NCBI GenBank assembly: GCA_003564775.1
Contig: PXEI01000413.1
Location: forward strand, 1 to 14,088
Origin: Spirochaetaceae bacterium
GTDB lineage: Bacteria > Spirochaetota > Spirochaetia > DSM-27196 > SLAA01
Direction of reading: 5' to 3'
Length of the DNA: 14,088 bases
Shown here: positions 1 through 7,440 of the stretch, piece after piece
How the letters are laid out: the number at the start of each line of letters is the position of its first letter
Position numbering within the stretch: position 1 is the first letter of the stretch
The notes under the pieces: generated by a model
The model's database searches: none
The model's input: the letters and a program-made list of their open reading frames with translations, nothing else
Told to the model about the DNA's origin: nothing
Made by a program: the position numbers and the translations under genes

Positions 1-848
1 CGGGTGAGTCCGCTGTAGGCGTCGATCCGGCGGTCCCGGAAAAAGGGCCACATCCGCCGGTGCGCCTCCATGGCCTCCATATCGCAGTCCGCGAAAAGAA
101 TTTCCTCGCGCTCCGCCGACCCCTCCGCCAGCAGACTGCCCGTGTAGTCCGCCACAAAGCTGTGTCCCCAAAACTCGGTATCGCCCTCCGTGCCCACCCG
201 GTTCACAGCGGCGTAGAAACACCCGTTGGCCACCGCGTGCCCCTGCTGTACCCTCTGCCAGGCCAGCAGTTGACTCTCCCCGAGTTCCGCCTTCTCCTCC
301 GGCAGCCAGCCGATGGCGGTGGGGCAGAAAATAATTTCCGCGCCGTCCAGGGCTGTCAGCCGCGCCGACTCCGGGAACCACTGGTCCCAGCAAATGATCA
401 CCCCGATGCGTCCGAACGCGGTGTCCCAGGCCCGGAACCCGGTGTCGCCGGGAGTGAAGTAGAACTTTTCTTCAAAGCCCGGATCCTGCGGGATGTGCAT
501 TTTCCGGTAGCAACCCGGCTTGCGTCCGTCGGCATCCAGCACCAGCGCCGTGTTGTGGCACAGACCCGGAGCGCGGCGCTCGAAAAAAGAAAATATCAGC
601 ACCACCCCCAGCTCACGGGCCAGCGAGGCGAAACGGCCAGCGGTTTCGCCGTCCAGCGGTTCCGCCAGATCAAACAACGCCGGATCCTGCGTGCGGCAGA
701 AATAGGGGGTCAGACACAGCTCCTGAGTGCAGATGATGTTCGCCCCCCCGGCAGCCGCCCTGCGGATCAGTGCCTCGTGCTCGTCCGCCGCCTCCGAGGT
801 GGAGGGACGCCGGGCGCTTTGCAGACATGCGATACGGGTCGATTTCAT
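1..848 (-). CDS. aguB: N-carbamoylputrescine amidase, C-terminus cut by window edge
   Basis: A nitrilase-superfamily (carbon-nitrogen hydrolase) enzyme expected to convert N-carbamoylputrescine to putrescine, CO2 and ammonia in the agmatine route of polyamine synthesis, in the cytoplasm. Reading the minus strand from the ATG at 848 gives 282 codons with no stop before the window edge. The Glu-Lys-Cys triad is visible: E43 in CTQELCLTPYF, K116 in YRKMHIP and C153 in IICWDQWFPE. The CWDQWFPE context and GFEEKFYFTPGD favour AguB over other nitrilase branches. AguB proteins are usually about 290-300 residues, so only some ten residues are missing. A good ribosome site (GAGGG, 6 bases before ATG) supports the start. 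It is divergent from the glycosyltransferase gene. An agmatine deiminase partner, if present, lies outside the window. Confidence 0.93.
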   Translation of the reverse strand, partial: MKSTRIACLQSARRPSTSEAADEHEALIRRAAAGGANIICTQELCLTPYFCRTQDPALFDLAEPLDGETAGRFASLARELGVVLIFSFFERRAPGLCHNTALVLDADGRKPGCYRKMHIPQDPGFEEKFYFTPGDTGFRAWDTAFGRIGVIICWDQWFPESARLTALDGAEIIFCPTAIGWLPEEKAELGESQLLAWQRVQQGHAVANGCFYAAVNRVGTEGDTEFWGHSFVADYTGSLLAEGSAEREEILFADCDMEAMEAHRRMWPFFRDRRIDAYSGLT

Positions 849-923
849 ACCCCGCCCTCTAGCACAGCCTCCGTATTTTGAAAAGAGCCATCCCGCCCGG
901 CGTCACGACCCAATTAAAGAAAG

Positions 924-990
924 TTTTTTGGACAGGATCACAGAATGAGCAGGATAAGATCCCGAAGATTCTGTTCATCCTGTCAAAAAA
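924..990. repeat. long imperfect hairpin repeat of the GACAGGAT type
   Basis: Arms at 931-946 (GACAGGATCACAGAAT) and 968-984 (ATTCTGTTCATCCTGTC) pair over 16 positions with one bulged base, around a 21-base loop that itself contains another AGCAGGAT unit. T6 lies on the left and A6 on the right, so the structure is symmetric and reads the same way from either strand. It sits between two divergently transcribed genes, so it terminates neither. Similar GACAGGAT/ATCCTGTC hairpins are, from memory, scattered between genes in many environmental bacterial genomes; that comparison could not be run here. It is most likely a dispersed, non-autonomous repeat. Confidence 0.65.
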
Positions 991-1057
991 TTGACGGAGC
1001 CCTTTAATTAAGCGGTTTGCCATTGAGTTGAACGCCCCGAAGCGGTAGCGGATCTCC

Positions 1058-1795
1058 ATGAATTCGCAACCGCCCTCACCTCCGGAACTTCTGGTGGTGA
1101 TGCCCGCATATAATGAAGAAGCCGCCATCGAACCGGTGCTGCGCGAATGGTGCGACGCTGTCTGCGCTCAGCAGATCCGGGCCGAATTCCTGCTAATCGA
1201 CGACGGGTCCACCGACCACACAGCCGAACGGGTGCAGGCCCTTCAATCGGAGCTGAAACTCCCGGTCGAACTGCTCCGTCAGGAAAACCGCGGACACGGA
1301 CAAACCTGCCTCCGCGGCTACCGCACTGCTCTGGAGCGGGACGTCCCCTGGATTCTGCAGGTGGACAGCGACGGCCAGTGCGATCCCGGGTATTTCGCCG
1401 CCCTGTGGGGGAAGCGTGCGCAGGCGGATGTGGTGTACGGCGTGCGGGTCCGGCGCGATGACGGATCGCAACGCAAGCTGGCAAGCCTGGTTCTGCGCGG
1501 CACCCTGCTCGCCGCCAGCGGTGTCAATTGCCCCGACGCCAACACCCCCTACCGGCTGATGCGAACCCGCAGCATCGCCCCCGGCCTGCAAACCATCCCC
1601 CCGGAATTCTTCCTCGCCAATGTCGCTCTTGCCGTACAACTTCGCCGCCAGCCCGGAGTGACGCACGACTACCTCCCTATCCGCTTTCGGGCCCGCCGGG
1701 GAGGCACATCCAGCGTCCCCCTGCGCAGCTTCGGATTCCGTGCGCTGGAACTGGTGAAACAACTGCGCGCCCTTCCCCGCCCCGAAACCTTATAA
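1058..1795 (+). CDS. family 2 glycosyltransferase (dolichyl-phosphate-mannose-synthase-like)
   Basis: Transfers a sugar from a nucleotide donor to a lipid or glycan acceptor; the acceptor cannot be told from sequence. The GT-A fold order is clear: VVMPAYNEE at residues 13-21, DDGSTD at 48-53, NRGHGQT near 78-83, and the metal-binding DSD in VDSDGQ at 102-107, followed by the CPDANTPYRLMRT segment at about 158-170. At 245 residues it has no C-terminal membrane helices, so it resembles the short soluble or peripheral forms of polyprenyl-phosphate glycosyltransferases. An in-frame stop at 1046-1048 makes ATG 1058 the first possible start, although no clear ribosome site precedes it. The apbE gene follows after 41 bases on the same strand and is probably co-transcribed. 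Confidence 0.88.
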   Translation: MNSQPPSPPELLVVMPAYNEEAAIEPVLREWCDAVCAQQIRAEFLLIDDGSTDHTAERVQALQSELKLPVELLRQENRGHGQTCLRGYRTALERDVPWILQVDSDGQCDPGYFAALWGKRAQADVVYGVRVRRDDGSQRKLASLVLRGTLLAASGVNCPDANTPYRLMRTRSIAPGLQTIPPEFFLANVALAVQLRRQPGVTHDYLPIRFRARRGGTSSVPLRSFGFRALELVKQLRALPRPETL

Positions 1796-1836
1796 TTAAA
1801 CTTACCCTTTTTCCCGAACCGGTTTAAGAAAAGAGC

Positions 1837-2898
1837 ATGCAACGTAAACTCAATGAATTCAACCCCCTGCTGATCATCGCCGCACTCGCGGTGCTTGGCA
1901 TTTTACTTATCGCGGTGGATGCCCGGCGCAGAGACACCACCGGACTGGAAACCGTCTGGGGCGGCGGCACCATGGGAACGTATTACCAGATCAAGCTCTC
2001 CGGGGTGGAACTGGACGGCGACCGGCTGCTGGAAGTAAAGCGGGCGGTTGAAATAGAGCTGGACGCGGTCAACGCCGCCATGTCCACCTACATCCCCGAC
2101 AGCGAAATTTCCCGCTTCAACCGCCTGCAGACCGGTGAATCCCTGGAAGTGGACTCCCGGTTTTTGAAGGTCATGAAAAGAAGCCTGGAGTTTTACCGGA
2201 AAACCGGTAACGCTTTTGACCCCAGCCTGGGGCCGTTGATTGATTTGTGGGGATTCGGAGCCGGAGAGGCGATCCCGAATCCATCGGAGGAGCAAATTGC
2301 CGAGGCCAAGAGCAGAATGGGATTTTCCACGGTTGTCATCGAAAACGGCAGCCTTCGGAAAACCCGGGACGAGGTGGAAATCAATCTTTCCGCCATCGCC
2401 AAAGGATATGCCGTGGACCGCATCGCCAAGGTGCTGGAAAAGTTGGGGTACGAGCACTATTTCGTGGATATCGGGGGCGATTTGATCTGTCGCGGCGTGA
2501 ATGCAAACGGGGTGCCCTGGCGGATTGGACTGCAGGTGCCGGATCCGGACGCGCCCGAATCCGCGATGAAAGTGGTCCAAGTGTCCGACAAGGCACTGGC
2601 GACCTCCGGCGATTACCGGAATTTCAGTATCGGACCTGACGGACGCCGTCATCACATCATCGACCCCCGCACCGGGCGTCCCGCCCGTCACAACCTGGCC
2701 TCCGTTTCCGTGCTGGCCGACCCCTGCATGGACGCCGACGCCGTCGCCACCGCCCTGTTCGTAATGGGCACCGAAGAAGGAATGGCCTGGGTGGAGTCGC
2801 AACCCGACTTCGAAGCCCTGTTCATCGACCGCGCGGACGGCGATTTTAACATCCGCATGACCGACGGCTTTCGCCGCGCGGTCCTGACTCTGCCCTGA
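1837..2898 (+). CDS. apbE: FAD:protein FMN transferase (ApbE family), membrane-anchored
   Basis: ApbE enzymes split FAD and attach FMN covalently to a Ser or Thr of extracytoplasmic or membrane redox proteins such as Na+-NQR and Rnf subunits. The 353-residue protein has one N-terminal hydrophobic helix (about residues 10-27) with no lipobox cysteine, so it is probably held by this uncleaved helix rather than a lipid anchor. Family signatures follow in order: GGTMGTYYQIKL (43-54), MSTYIPDSEISRFN (82-95), FDPSLGPLIDLWGFG (127-141), LSAIAKGYAVD (184-194), VDIGGD (210-215), ATSGDYRNF (255-263), HHIIDPRTGRPA (272-283) and DADAVATALFVMG (299-311), the last containing the metal-binding acidic residues. 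Length is normal for the family. An AAGAAAAGAG purine stretch precedes the ATG. No flavoprotein client gene is visible nearby. Confidence 0.95.
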   Translation: MQRKLNEFNPLLIIAALAVLGILLIAVDARRRDTTGLETVWGGGTMGTYYQIKLSGVELDGDRLLEVKRAVEIELDAVNAAMSTYIPDSEISRFNRLQTGESLEVDSRFLKVMKRSLEFYRKTGNAFDPSLGPLIDLWGFGAGEAIPNPSEEQIAEAKSRMGFSTVVIENGSLRKTRDEVEINLSAIAKGYAVDRIAKVLEKLGYEHYFVDIGGDLICRGVNANGVPWRIGLQVPDPDAPESAMKVVQVSDKALATSGDYRNFSIGPDGRRHHIIDPRTGRPARHNLASVSVLADPCMDADAVATALFVMGTEEGMAWVESQPDFEALFIDRADGDFNIRMTDGFRRAVLTLP

Positions 2899-3000
2899 AT
2901 TTCGGAAAATCTGCCGACAAAACGAAGTTGAAATCGATGAAGGGTATGCTTGGGATGAAGAGGATGAACTACAGTTGCCTCTAATTCCCGGTATTGTCAT
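2899..3000. other. intergenic gap before the restriction-modification gene, with a coding-like stretch
   Basis: No convincing promoter, ribosome site or terminator was found in these 102 bases. One plus-strand frame from about 2903 to 2999 reads like protein, with an acidic run (DEGYAWDEEDELQLP) ending IPGIVIW, but it has no start and runs out of frame into the neighbouring gene. It may be the residue of a gene displaced when the island inserted. Chance coding potential is the alternative. Confidence 0.25.
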
Positions 3001-6000
3001 ATGGTACCCCTCCTCGACGACGCTTTTCTCGCCTCCCACTGGTCCCGTGAGTACGAAGACTTCAAGGGAAGCCCTCAAGAGGCGGAGTTGGAAGCCCGGC
3101 TCAACGCCTGGGCCGGACGCGAGGTGCTGAAAGAAACCGCATCCGAAACCGCCTTCATCCAGCGCTTCTTTGTCGAAACCTGGGGATATGCGCTTCAGGG
3201 AGGTGACTCCGAAGGCCACTACACCTGCCGTCCCCAATTCGAGGTGGACCGCGCCGGACAAACCGGCGGACAGGGCCGTGCCGACCTCGCCCTTGGTCAT
3301 TTCGGCACTGGGACCGACGGGGTGCCGCAGGTGCTGTGCGAATTCAAGGACATCCGCTCCGGTCTCGACGCCCGCCAGCCCCGCAAAGGCAACCCCCGCT
3401 CCCCCGTGGATCAGGCCTTCGATTACCTCCACGAGGCCCACGCCTCCCGCGACCGCGACGCGCTCGTCTCCCCCGCCTGGGCCCTCGTCACCGACATGCG
3501 CGAATTCCGACTCTATTCCAGAGTCAAAGGCAAAGCCCAGTACCAATGCTTTGTGCTCTCCGAGAGCCCCGCCCCCCGGGTGCCCGCCTTGCTGGGAAAT
3601 ACCGACACCTCCCGCTTCCGCCGTTTCGTTTTTCAGCGGCTGTTCCAACCCGACCTCCTGCTCGCCAAACGCGGCGATACCGCTCTCGACAGCCTTCTGC
3701 GTGACCAGGTTACCCGCGAAAAGGCCATTGAGAAAACCTTCTACCACGAGTACCGCGCCTACCGCGAACACGTGTACCAGTCCATTCGCGCCGCCAACCC
3801 CGACTACAGCGGCTCCCGCGGCAAACTTGTCCGGCTCACCCAGCGTTTTCTCGACCGCTGTATCTTCATCCTGTTCTGCGAGGACATGGGCCACACCCTC
3901 CGCTATCCGCCCGAACTTCTCCGCGACCTCCTCATCGAGGAAAGCAACAGCCGCTACTACAATCCCGACGACTCCGCCTGCTGGGATCACATGAAACGCC
4001 TCTTCCTCGCCATGCGCGACGGCGGAAAATTCGGTCCGCATGAGATTGGCCACTTCAACGGAGGGCTTTTCGAAAACGACCCCGACCTCGAATCCCTTCA
4101 CATTCCCACCCGCGTCTTCTGCGCTGAACAACAGGGTGCCGACGGCAAAAGTCTCACCCGCCATCCCCTCACCCTCCTCTACTTCTCCGCCGCCTACAAC
4201 TTCGGCCACCGCGACGGCTCCGGGGAGCGGATGATCAACCTCTACACCCTCGGCCGCATCTTCGAGCAGTCCATCACCGAACTCGAAATCATGGAAGCCG
4301 AGGCCGACGACCGCCCCTCCATCAACAAACTCTCCAAACGCAAAACCGACGGCGTGTACTACACCCCCGAATGGGTCACCCACTACATCGTCGAACACAC
4401 CGTCGGCACCCGCCTGGCCGACATCAAAAGCGAACTCGGATACGCCGACCTGCCGCCGCTTGACGACAGCGCCATCGCCGAATACCGCGTCTTCCAGAAA
4501 GACAAACGCCGCAGCGCCAAAACCGCCGGACGGCACCGCGACTTCCTCCGCGACTACCGCGCCCGCCTCGAACACCTCCGCGTGGTCGATCCCGCCTGCG
4601 GCTCCGGCGCCTTTCTCATCCAGGCCCTCAACCGCCTCATGGCCGAACACCAGTGGATCGCCGCCGAACAGGAACGCCTCGAAGGCCAGCGCGGTCTCTT
4701 CGATCAGGACTCCATCATCCGCTCCATCCTTTCCCACAACCTCTACGGCGTGGACATCAACCCCGAGTCCGTCGAAATCACCAAACTTGCCCTCTGGCTG
4801 CACACCGCCGCCCCCGGCAAACCCCTCTGCGCCCTCGACCGCAACATCCGCTGCGGCAACAGCCTCGTCGCATCCGACTTCTACGCCCCCCGCCAGCTCG
4901 ACCTCTTCAGCGAGGACGAGAAAGAGCGCGTCAACGCCTTCGACTGGGCCGAAGCCTTTCCCGAGGTCTTTTCACGCGGCGGCTTCGACTGCGTCATCGG
5001 CAATCCCCCCTACATCAAGCTCCAGCACTTCCGCCGCGCCCAGGCCGAAGTCGCCACCTATATCTCCAACCACTACACCAGCGCGGAATCCCGCAACTGG
5101 GATATGTACCTGCCCTTCATCGAAAAAGGCATCCAGCTACTCCACCCCAAGGGACGCATGGGCTACATCGCCCCCAACGTCTGGATGGTCAACGACTACG
5201 GCCAGTCCCTCCGCAAACACATCAAAGAAAAGGGCGCCCTCGACCGATGGCTCGACTTCAAGTCCCACCAGATTTTCGAAGAAGCCATCACCTACACCGC
5301 CCTCCAGTTCTTCCACGGCTCCCCCTCCCCCCACATCGCCTGCGCCTTCGCTCCCGACGGCAACATCGGGCATGTGCATTGGAGTGAGGCGGAGAAAACA
5401 CCCTACTCCGAATTCAGCGACACCGAATCCTGGCACCTCGTCTCCGCCGACGAACGCCTGCGCATGGAACAGATCAGCAAGGCGGGGAAACCCTTGCAAG
5501 ACCTATGCAAGGCGATTGTCGTTGGCGTGCAAACAAGTGCGGATGATATTTATCACCTCAAAAAACCCGCTCCCGGCAGGTATGCCACTCGTTCTGGGGT
5601 AGAAGTGTTGATAGAGGATGGTATCATGCGGCCAATCGTTTCTGGTACAGACGTGCGGAAGTATCAGAACCCCAAAACCAATACCTACGTTTTGTATCCA
5701 TATCATGTCGGATCGGACAAAACCACGTTGATAGCACAATCAGAAATGGAGCAAATCTTCCCAAAAGCCTGGAGCTACCTCAACGAAAATGAGAAAGCAC
5801 TTAGGGCAAGGGAGAAATCGAAATTCAACGATGACCAGTGGTACCGATTCGGTAGAAACCAGAACATAGACAAACAGCATTTTCCCAAGTTGCTTGTGCC
5901 TCGTTTAATCCAAAGCTTGTTTTGCACGATTGACGAGAGTGGATCAGTGGTGATGGACAACGTGGATGTGGGAGGCATTCTTCCCAACGATCCCGAAGAC

Positions 6001-6771
6001 CTACCCTATCTCGCAGCAATCCTGAATTCAAAACCTGCGAATTTCTATTGGCGATTGACTTCAAAGCCCTTTCAGAACGATTATCGATCCGCCAACAAAC
6101 AATTCATCGCCCCCATCCCCATCCCCGACGCCAGTCCCGAAGAGCGCAAACAGGTCGGAGACCTCGCCAAAGACTTGCAGACCCTGCACACCCAACGCCG
6201 CGACCTGGTGGACGCGCTCGACGCCCGCCTGAACGGTTCCCAAACCGAAGACCTCAAACCCAAACCCGGTCCCGACTGGATCTGGGCCGCCGTGGGAACC
6301 AAAACCTCCTTCCAGGATCATTCCGAGCAACCCAAAGGCCTCAACAAAACCCAAGCCAAAGCCTGGTCCAAAGCAAAGCACGAGGAACTACTGAGCGAAC
6401 AGCTCGACACCCTCGACGTCCTCCTCCAGCCCGGCGCCAGCCTCAAGGTCGAAAACACCGACGACCAAATCATCCTTCACATCAACGACCGCCCCGCCAT
6501 CACCCTCTACGATAAACCCGACACCCCCTTCCTCGCCGCCCAATGGCGCCACACCCTTCGCCCCCGCAACGTCACCGAAGCCTACAACGGCAAAAAACTA
6601 CTCAACGACCTCCTCAATCTAAAGCAAACCCAGGATCAAGGTCTAAAAAGCAAAATCCTCCACCTCGACCAGCAAATCACCGATCTGGATCAGGTCATCG
6701 AAAACAAGGAGAATGAGATGAACGCGATTGTGGCGGGATTGTATGGGGTGGATTTTCACCAATTTTCATAA
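3001..6771 (+). CDS. type IIG-like restriction-modification enzyme (nuclease + N6-adenine methylase + recognition domain)
   Basis: A single polypeptide expected to cut and methylate the same DNA site. Residues 75-120 carry a PD-(D/E)XK pattern: D95 in GRADLAL and E114-x-K116 in VLCEFKD. A linker of about 330 residues leads to GVYYTPEWVTHYIV (451-464), which opens the Eco57I/TaqI-type adenine methylase: SAM motif VVDPACGSGAF (528-538), VDINP (584-588) and catalytic NPPY (668-671). The target-recognition region spans about 820-1035, followed by an alpha-helical tail to 1256 with likely coiled coils. Codons are strongly C-ending except in the recognition region, where they are AT-richer. ATG 3001 is the first possible start after an in-frame stop at 2965-2967, but no ribosome site is seen. 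No separate specificity or helicase subunit is present, which argues against type I or III. Confidence 0.88.
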   Translation: MVPLLDDAFLASHWSREYEDFKGSPQEAELEARLNAWAGREVLKETASETAFIQRFFVETWGYALQGGDSEGHYTCRPQFEVDRAGQTGGQGRADLALGHFGTGTDGVPQVLCEFKDIRSGLDARQPRKGNPRSPVDQAFDYLHEAHASRDRDALVSPAWALVTDMREFRLYSRVKGKAQYQCFVLSESPAPRVPALLGNTDTSRFRRFVFQRLFQPDLLLAKRGDTALDSLLRDQVTREKAIEKTFYHEYRAYREHVYQSIRAANPDYSGSRGKLVRLTQRFLDRCIFILFCEDMGHTLRYPPELLRDLLIEESNSRYYNPDDSACWDHMKRLFLAMRDGGKFGPHEIGHFNGGLFENDPDLESLHIPTRVFCAEQQGADGKSLTRHPLTLLYFSAAYNFGHRDGSGERMINLYTLGRIFEQSITELEIMEAEADDRPSINKLSKRKTDGVYYTPEWVTHYIVEHTVGTRLADIKSELGYADLPPLDDSAIAEYRVFQKDKRRSAKTAGRHRDFLRDYRARLEHLRVVDPACGSGAFLIQALNRLMAEHQWIAAEQERLEGQRGLFDQDSIIRSILSHNLYGVDINPESVEITKLALWLHTAAPGKPLCALDRNIRCGNSLVASDFYAPRQLDLFSEDEKERVNAFDWAEAFPEVFSRGGFDCVIGNPPYIKLQHFRRAQAEVATYISNHYTSAESRNWDMYLPFIEKGIQLLHPKGRMGYIAPNVWMVNDYGQSLRKHIKEKGALDRWLDFKSHQIFEEAITYTALQFFHGSPSPHIACAFAPDGNIGHVHWSEAEKTPYSEFSDTESWHLVSADERLRMEQISKAGKPLQDLCKAIVVGVQTSADDIYHLKKPAPGRYATRSGVEVLIEDGIMRPIVSGTDVRKYQNPKTNTYVLYPYHVGSDKTTLIAQSEMEQIFPKAWSYLNENEKALRAREKSKFNDDQWYRFGRNQNIDKQHFPKLLVPRLIQSLFCTIDESGSVVMDNVDVGGILPNDPEDLPYLAAILNSKPANFYWRLTSKPFQNDYRSANKQFIAPIPIPDASPEERKQVGDLAKDLQTLHTQRRDLVDALDARLNGSQTEDLKPKPGPDWIWAAVGTKTSFQDHSEQPKGLNKTQAKAWSKAKHEELLSEQLDTLDVLLQPGASLKVENTDDQIILHINDRPAITLYDKPDTPFLAAQWRHTLRPRNVTEAYNGKKLLNDLLNLKQTQDQGLKSKILHLDQQITDLDQVIENKENEMNAIVAGLYGVDFHQFS
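5480..6088 (+). other. AT-richer recognition-domain segment inside the restriction-modification gene
   Basis: This stretch covers about residues 827-1030 of the enzyme, where target-recognition domains sit in Eco57I-like proteins. On either side third codon positions are almost all C or G (gcc, acc, ctc). Inside, codons such as gat, agt, aga, ttt and ata are common. Composition changes within a few dozen bases at both ends without breaking the frame. The pattern fits replacement of the recognition domain by recombination with a divergent allele. Confidence 0.6.
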
Positions 6772-6780
6772 AAAGAAAGG

Positions 6781-6809
6781 TTGAACAAGAGCAATACTAC
6801 TTATATAAG
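6781..6809 (+). promoter_or_regulatory. sigma-70-type promoter of the lexA-like operon
   Basis: TTGAAC at 6781-6786 and TATAAG at 6804-6809 are separated by exactly 17 bases. Transcription would begin near 6816, almost on the GTG at 6817, so the message would be leaderless or nearly so. The box lies immediately after the stop of the upstream restriction-modification gene, which implies the three-gene cassette can be expressed on its own. The call rests on consensus match only. Confidence 0.55.
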
Positions 6810-6817
6810 TAGCATTG
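6792..6817. promoter_or_regulatory. palindromic operator over the -10 box
   Basis: A perfect 16-bp palindrome, CTACTTATATAAGTAG, occupies 6797-6812. It extends outward to 6792-6817 with only one mismatched pair (6796/6813). It covers the -10 box and touches the start codon, the classical position of an autorepressor operator. The dimeric LexA-like protein encoded just downstream is the obvious ligand. It does not match the CTG-N10-CAG or GAAC-N4-GTTC SOS boxes, nor the TGTTC-N4-GAACA form I recall for Verrucomicrobia, so it would be a private operator. No second copy was noticed in the window by eye. Confidence 0.6.
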
Positions 6818-7434
6818 TGCAAACCCTTACACCACGCCAAGAGGAATTTTTTATATTCATTCGCGATTCCCTCGCGTCTGGTGAAGTGCCTAGCGTGCAG
6901 GAGATAGCCGACCACTTTAGGCTGAAAAGCACACGCGGTGTGTGTGATCATCTCGACGTATTGGAAAAAAAAGGCTGGATCGTTCGCGATCCCAAAAAAA
7001 CAAGATCAATCAGGTTAAAGTCCGAGCATGCAGGATCTTCCGTGCATATGCACCATATTCCGGTTCTCGGCGCTGTAACCGCGGGGTATCCGGTGCACAC
7101 GGATAACTTCGAGGGACCCAAGCTGACTTTATGTGGTCAAATGCTTGGGTTCGAGCCGAATAATCACACCTATGCTCTGGTCGTTACCGGTGATTCTATG
7201 ATTGGGCGCGGAGTGTATGAGGGCGATACCGCGATTATTGACGGGAGTGCCGAGGTTCGTGCGGGGGATATGGTAGCTGCGCTGATCGATCAAGAAACGA
7301 CACTTAAAACCTTTGTGCGAAAGAACGGTAAATGCTACCTGAAACCCGAGAATGCCCGTTACAAAACTTTAACGCCCATATCCGAACTTAAGATCCAGGG
7401 AGTGGCCAGAGCCATTTTGAGGACAATCCGCTGA
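6817..7434 (+). CDS. LexA-like self-cleaving transcriptional repressor (S24 family)
   Basis: A LexA-type repressor: an N-terminal winged helix-turn-helix binds DNA and a C-terminal S24 domain cleaves itself when stimulated by RecA filaments. Counting from GTG 6817, the protein is 205 residues, against 202 for E. coli LexA, and its opening (V)QTLTPRQEEFFIFIRD aligns residue for residue with MKALTARQQEVFDLIRD. This favours GTG over the TTG at 6781, which would add 12 residues and sits with no spacing from a purine run. The cleavage bond A89-G90 lies in GAVTAGYP, the nucleophile is S127 in VTGDSMIGRG, and the general base is K164 in QETTLKTF, all conserved. The methyltransferase gene starts 6 bases after the stop. 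A palindrome over the promoter suggests autorepression. It could be the cell's main LexA, but the accessory setting suggests a dedicated copy. Confidence 0.9.
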   Translation: MQTLTPRQEEFFIFIRDSLASGEVPSVQEIADHFRLKSTRGVCDHLDVLEKKGWIVRDPKKTRSIRLKSEHAGSSVHMHHIPVLGAVTAGYPVHTDNFEGPKLTLCGQMLGFEPNNHTYALVVTGDSMIGRGVYEGDTAIIDGSAEVRAGDMVAALIDQETTLKTFVRKNGKCYLKPENARYKTLTPISELKIQGVARAILRTIR

Positions 7435-7440
7435 TAGTTT

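Noticed and set aside
60..881. A 273-codon plus-strand frame over the left-edge gene
   Set aside because: It is antisense to the aguB reading, which carries the complete Glu-Lys-Cys triad. The plus product shows no motif.
859..1484. Minus-strand frames over the intergenic region and the glycosyltransferase start
   Set aside because: They run through the hairpin repeat and antisense to a clear GT-A fold protein, with no ribosome site or motif.
1903..4803. A 966-codon open frame on the minus strand
   Set aside because: It lies antisense to apbE and the type IIG gene, whose protein motifs are unmistakable. The product is a Gly/Val/Glu-rich composition expected from reversed C-ending codons and has no domain.
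4460..5602. A 380-codon plus-strand frame inside the restriction-modification gene
   Set aside because: Its product is Ser/Pro/Thr/Ala-rich, typical of shifted reading through C-rich codons, and it spans the methylase motifs of the real frame.
6781..6816. TTG start at 6781 for the LexA-like gene
   Set aside because: It adds 12 residues absent from LexA proteins and falls on the -35 element; GTG 6817 aligns exactly with the family N-terminus.
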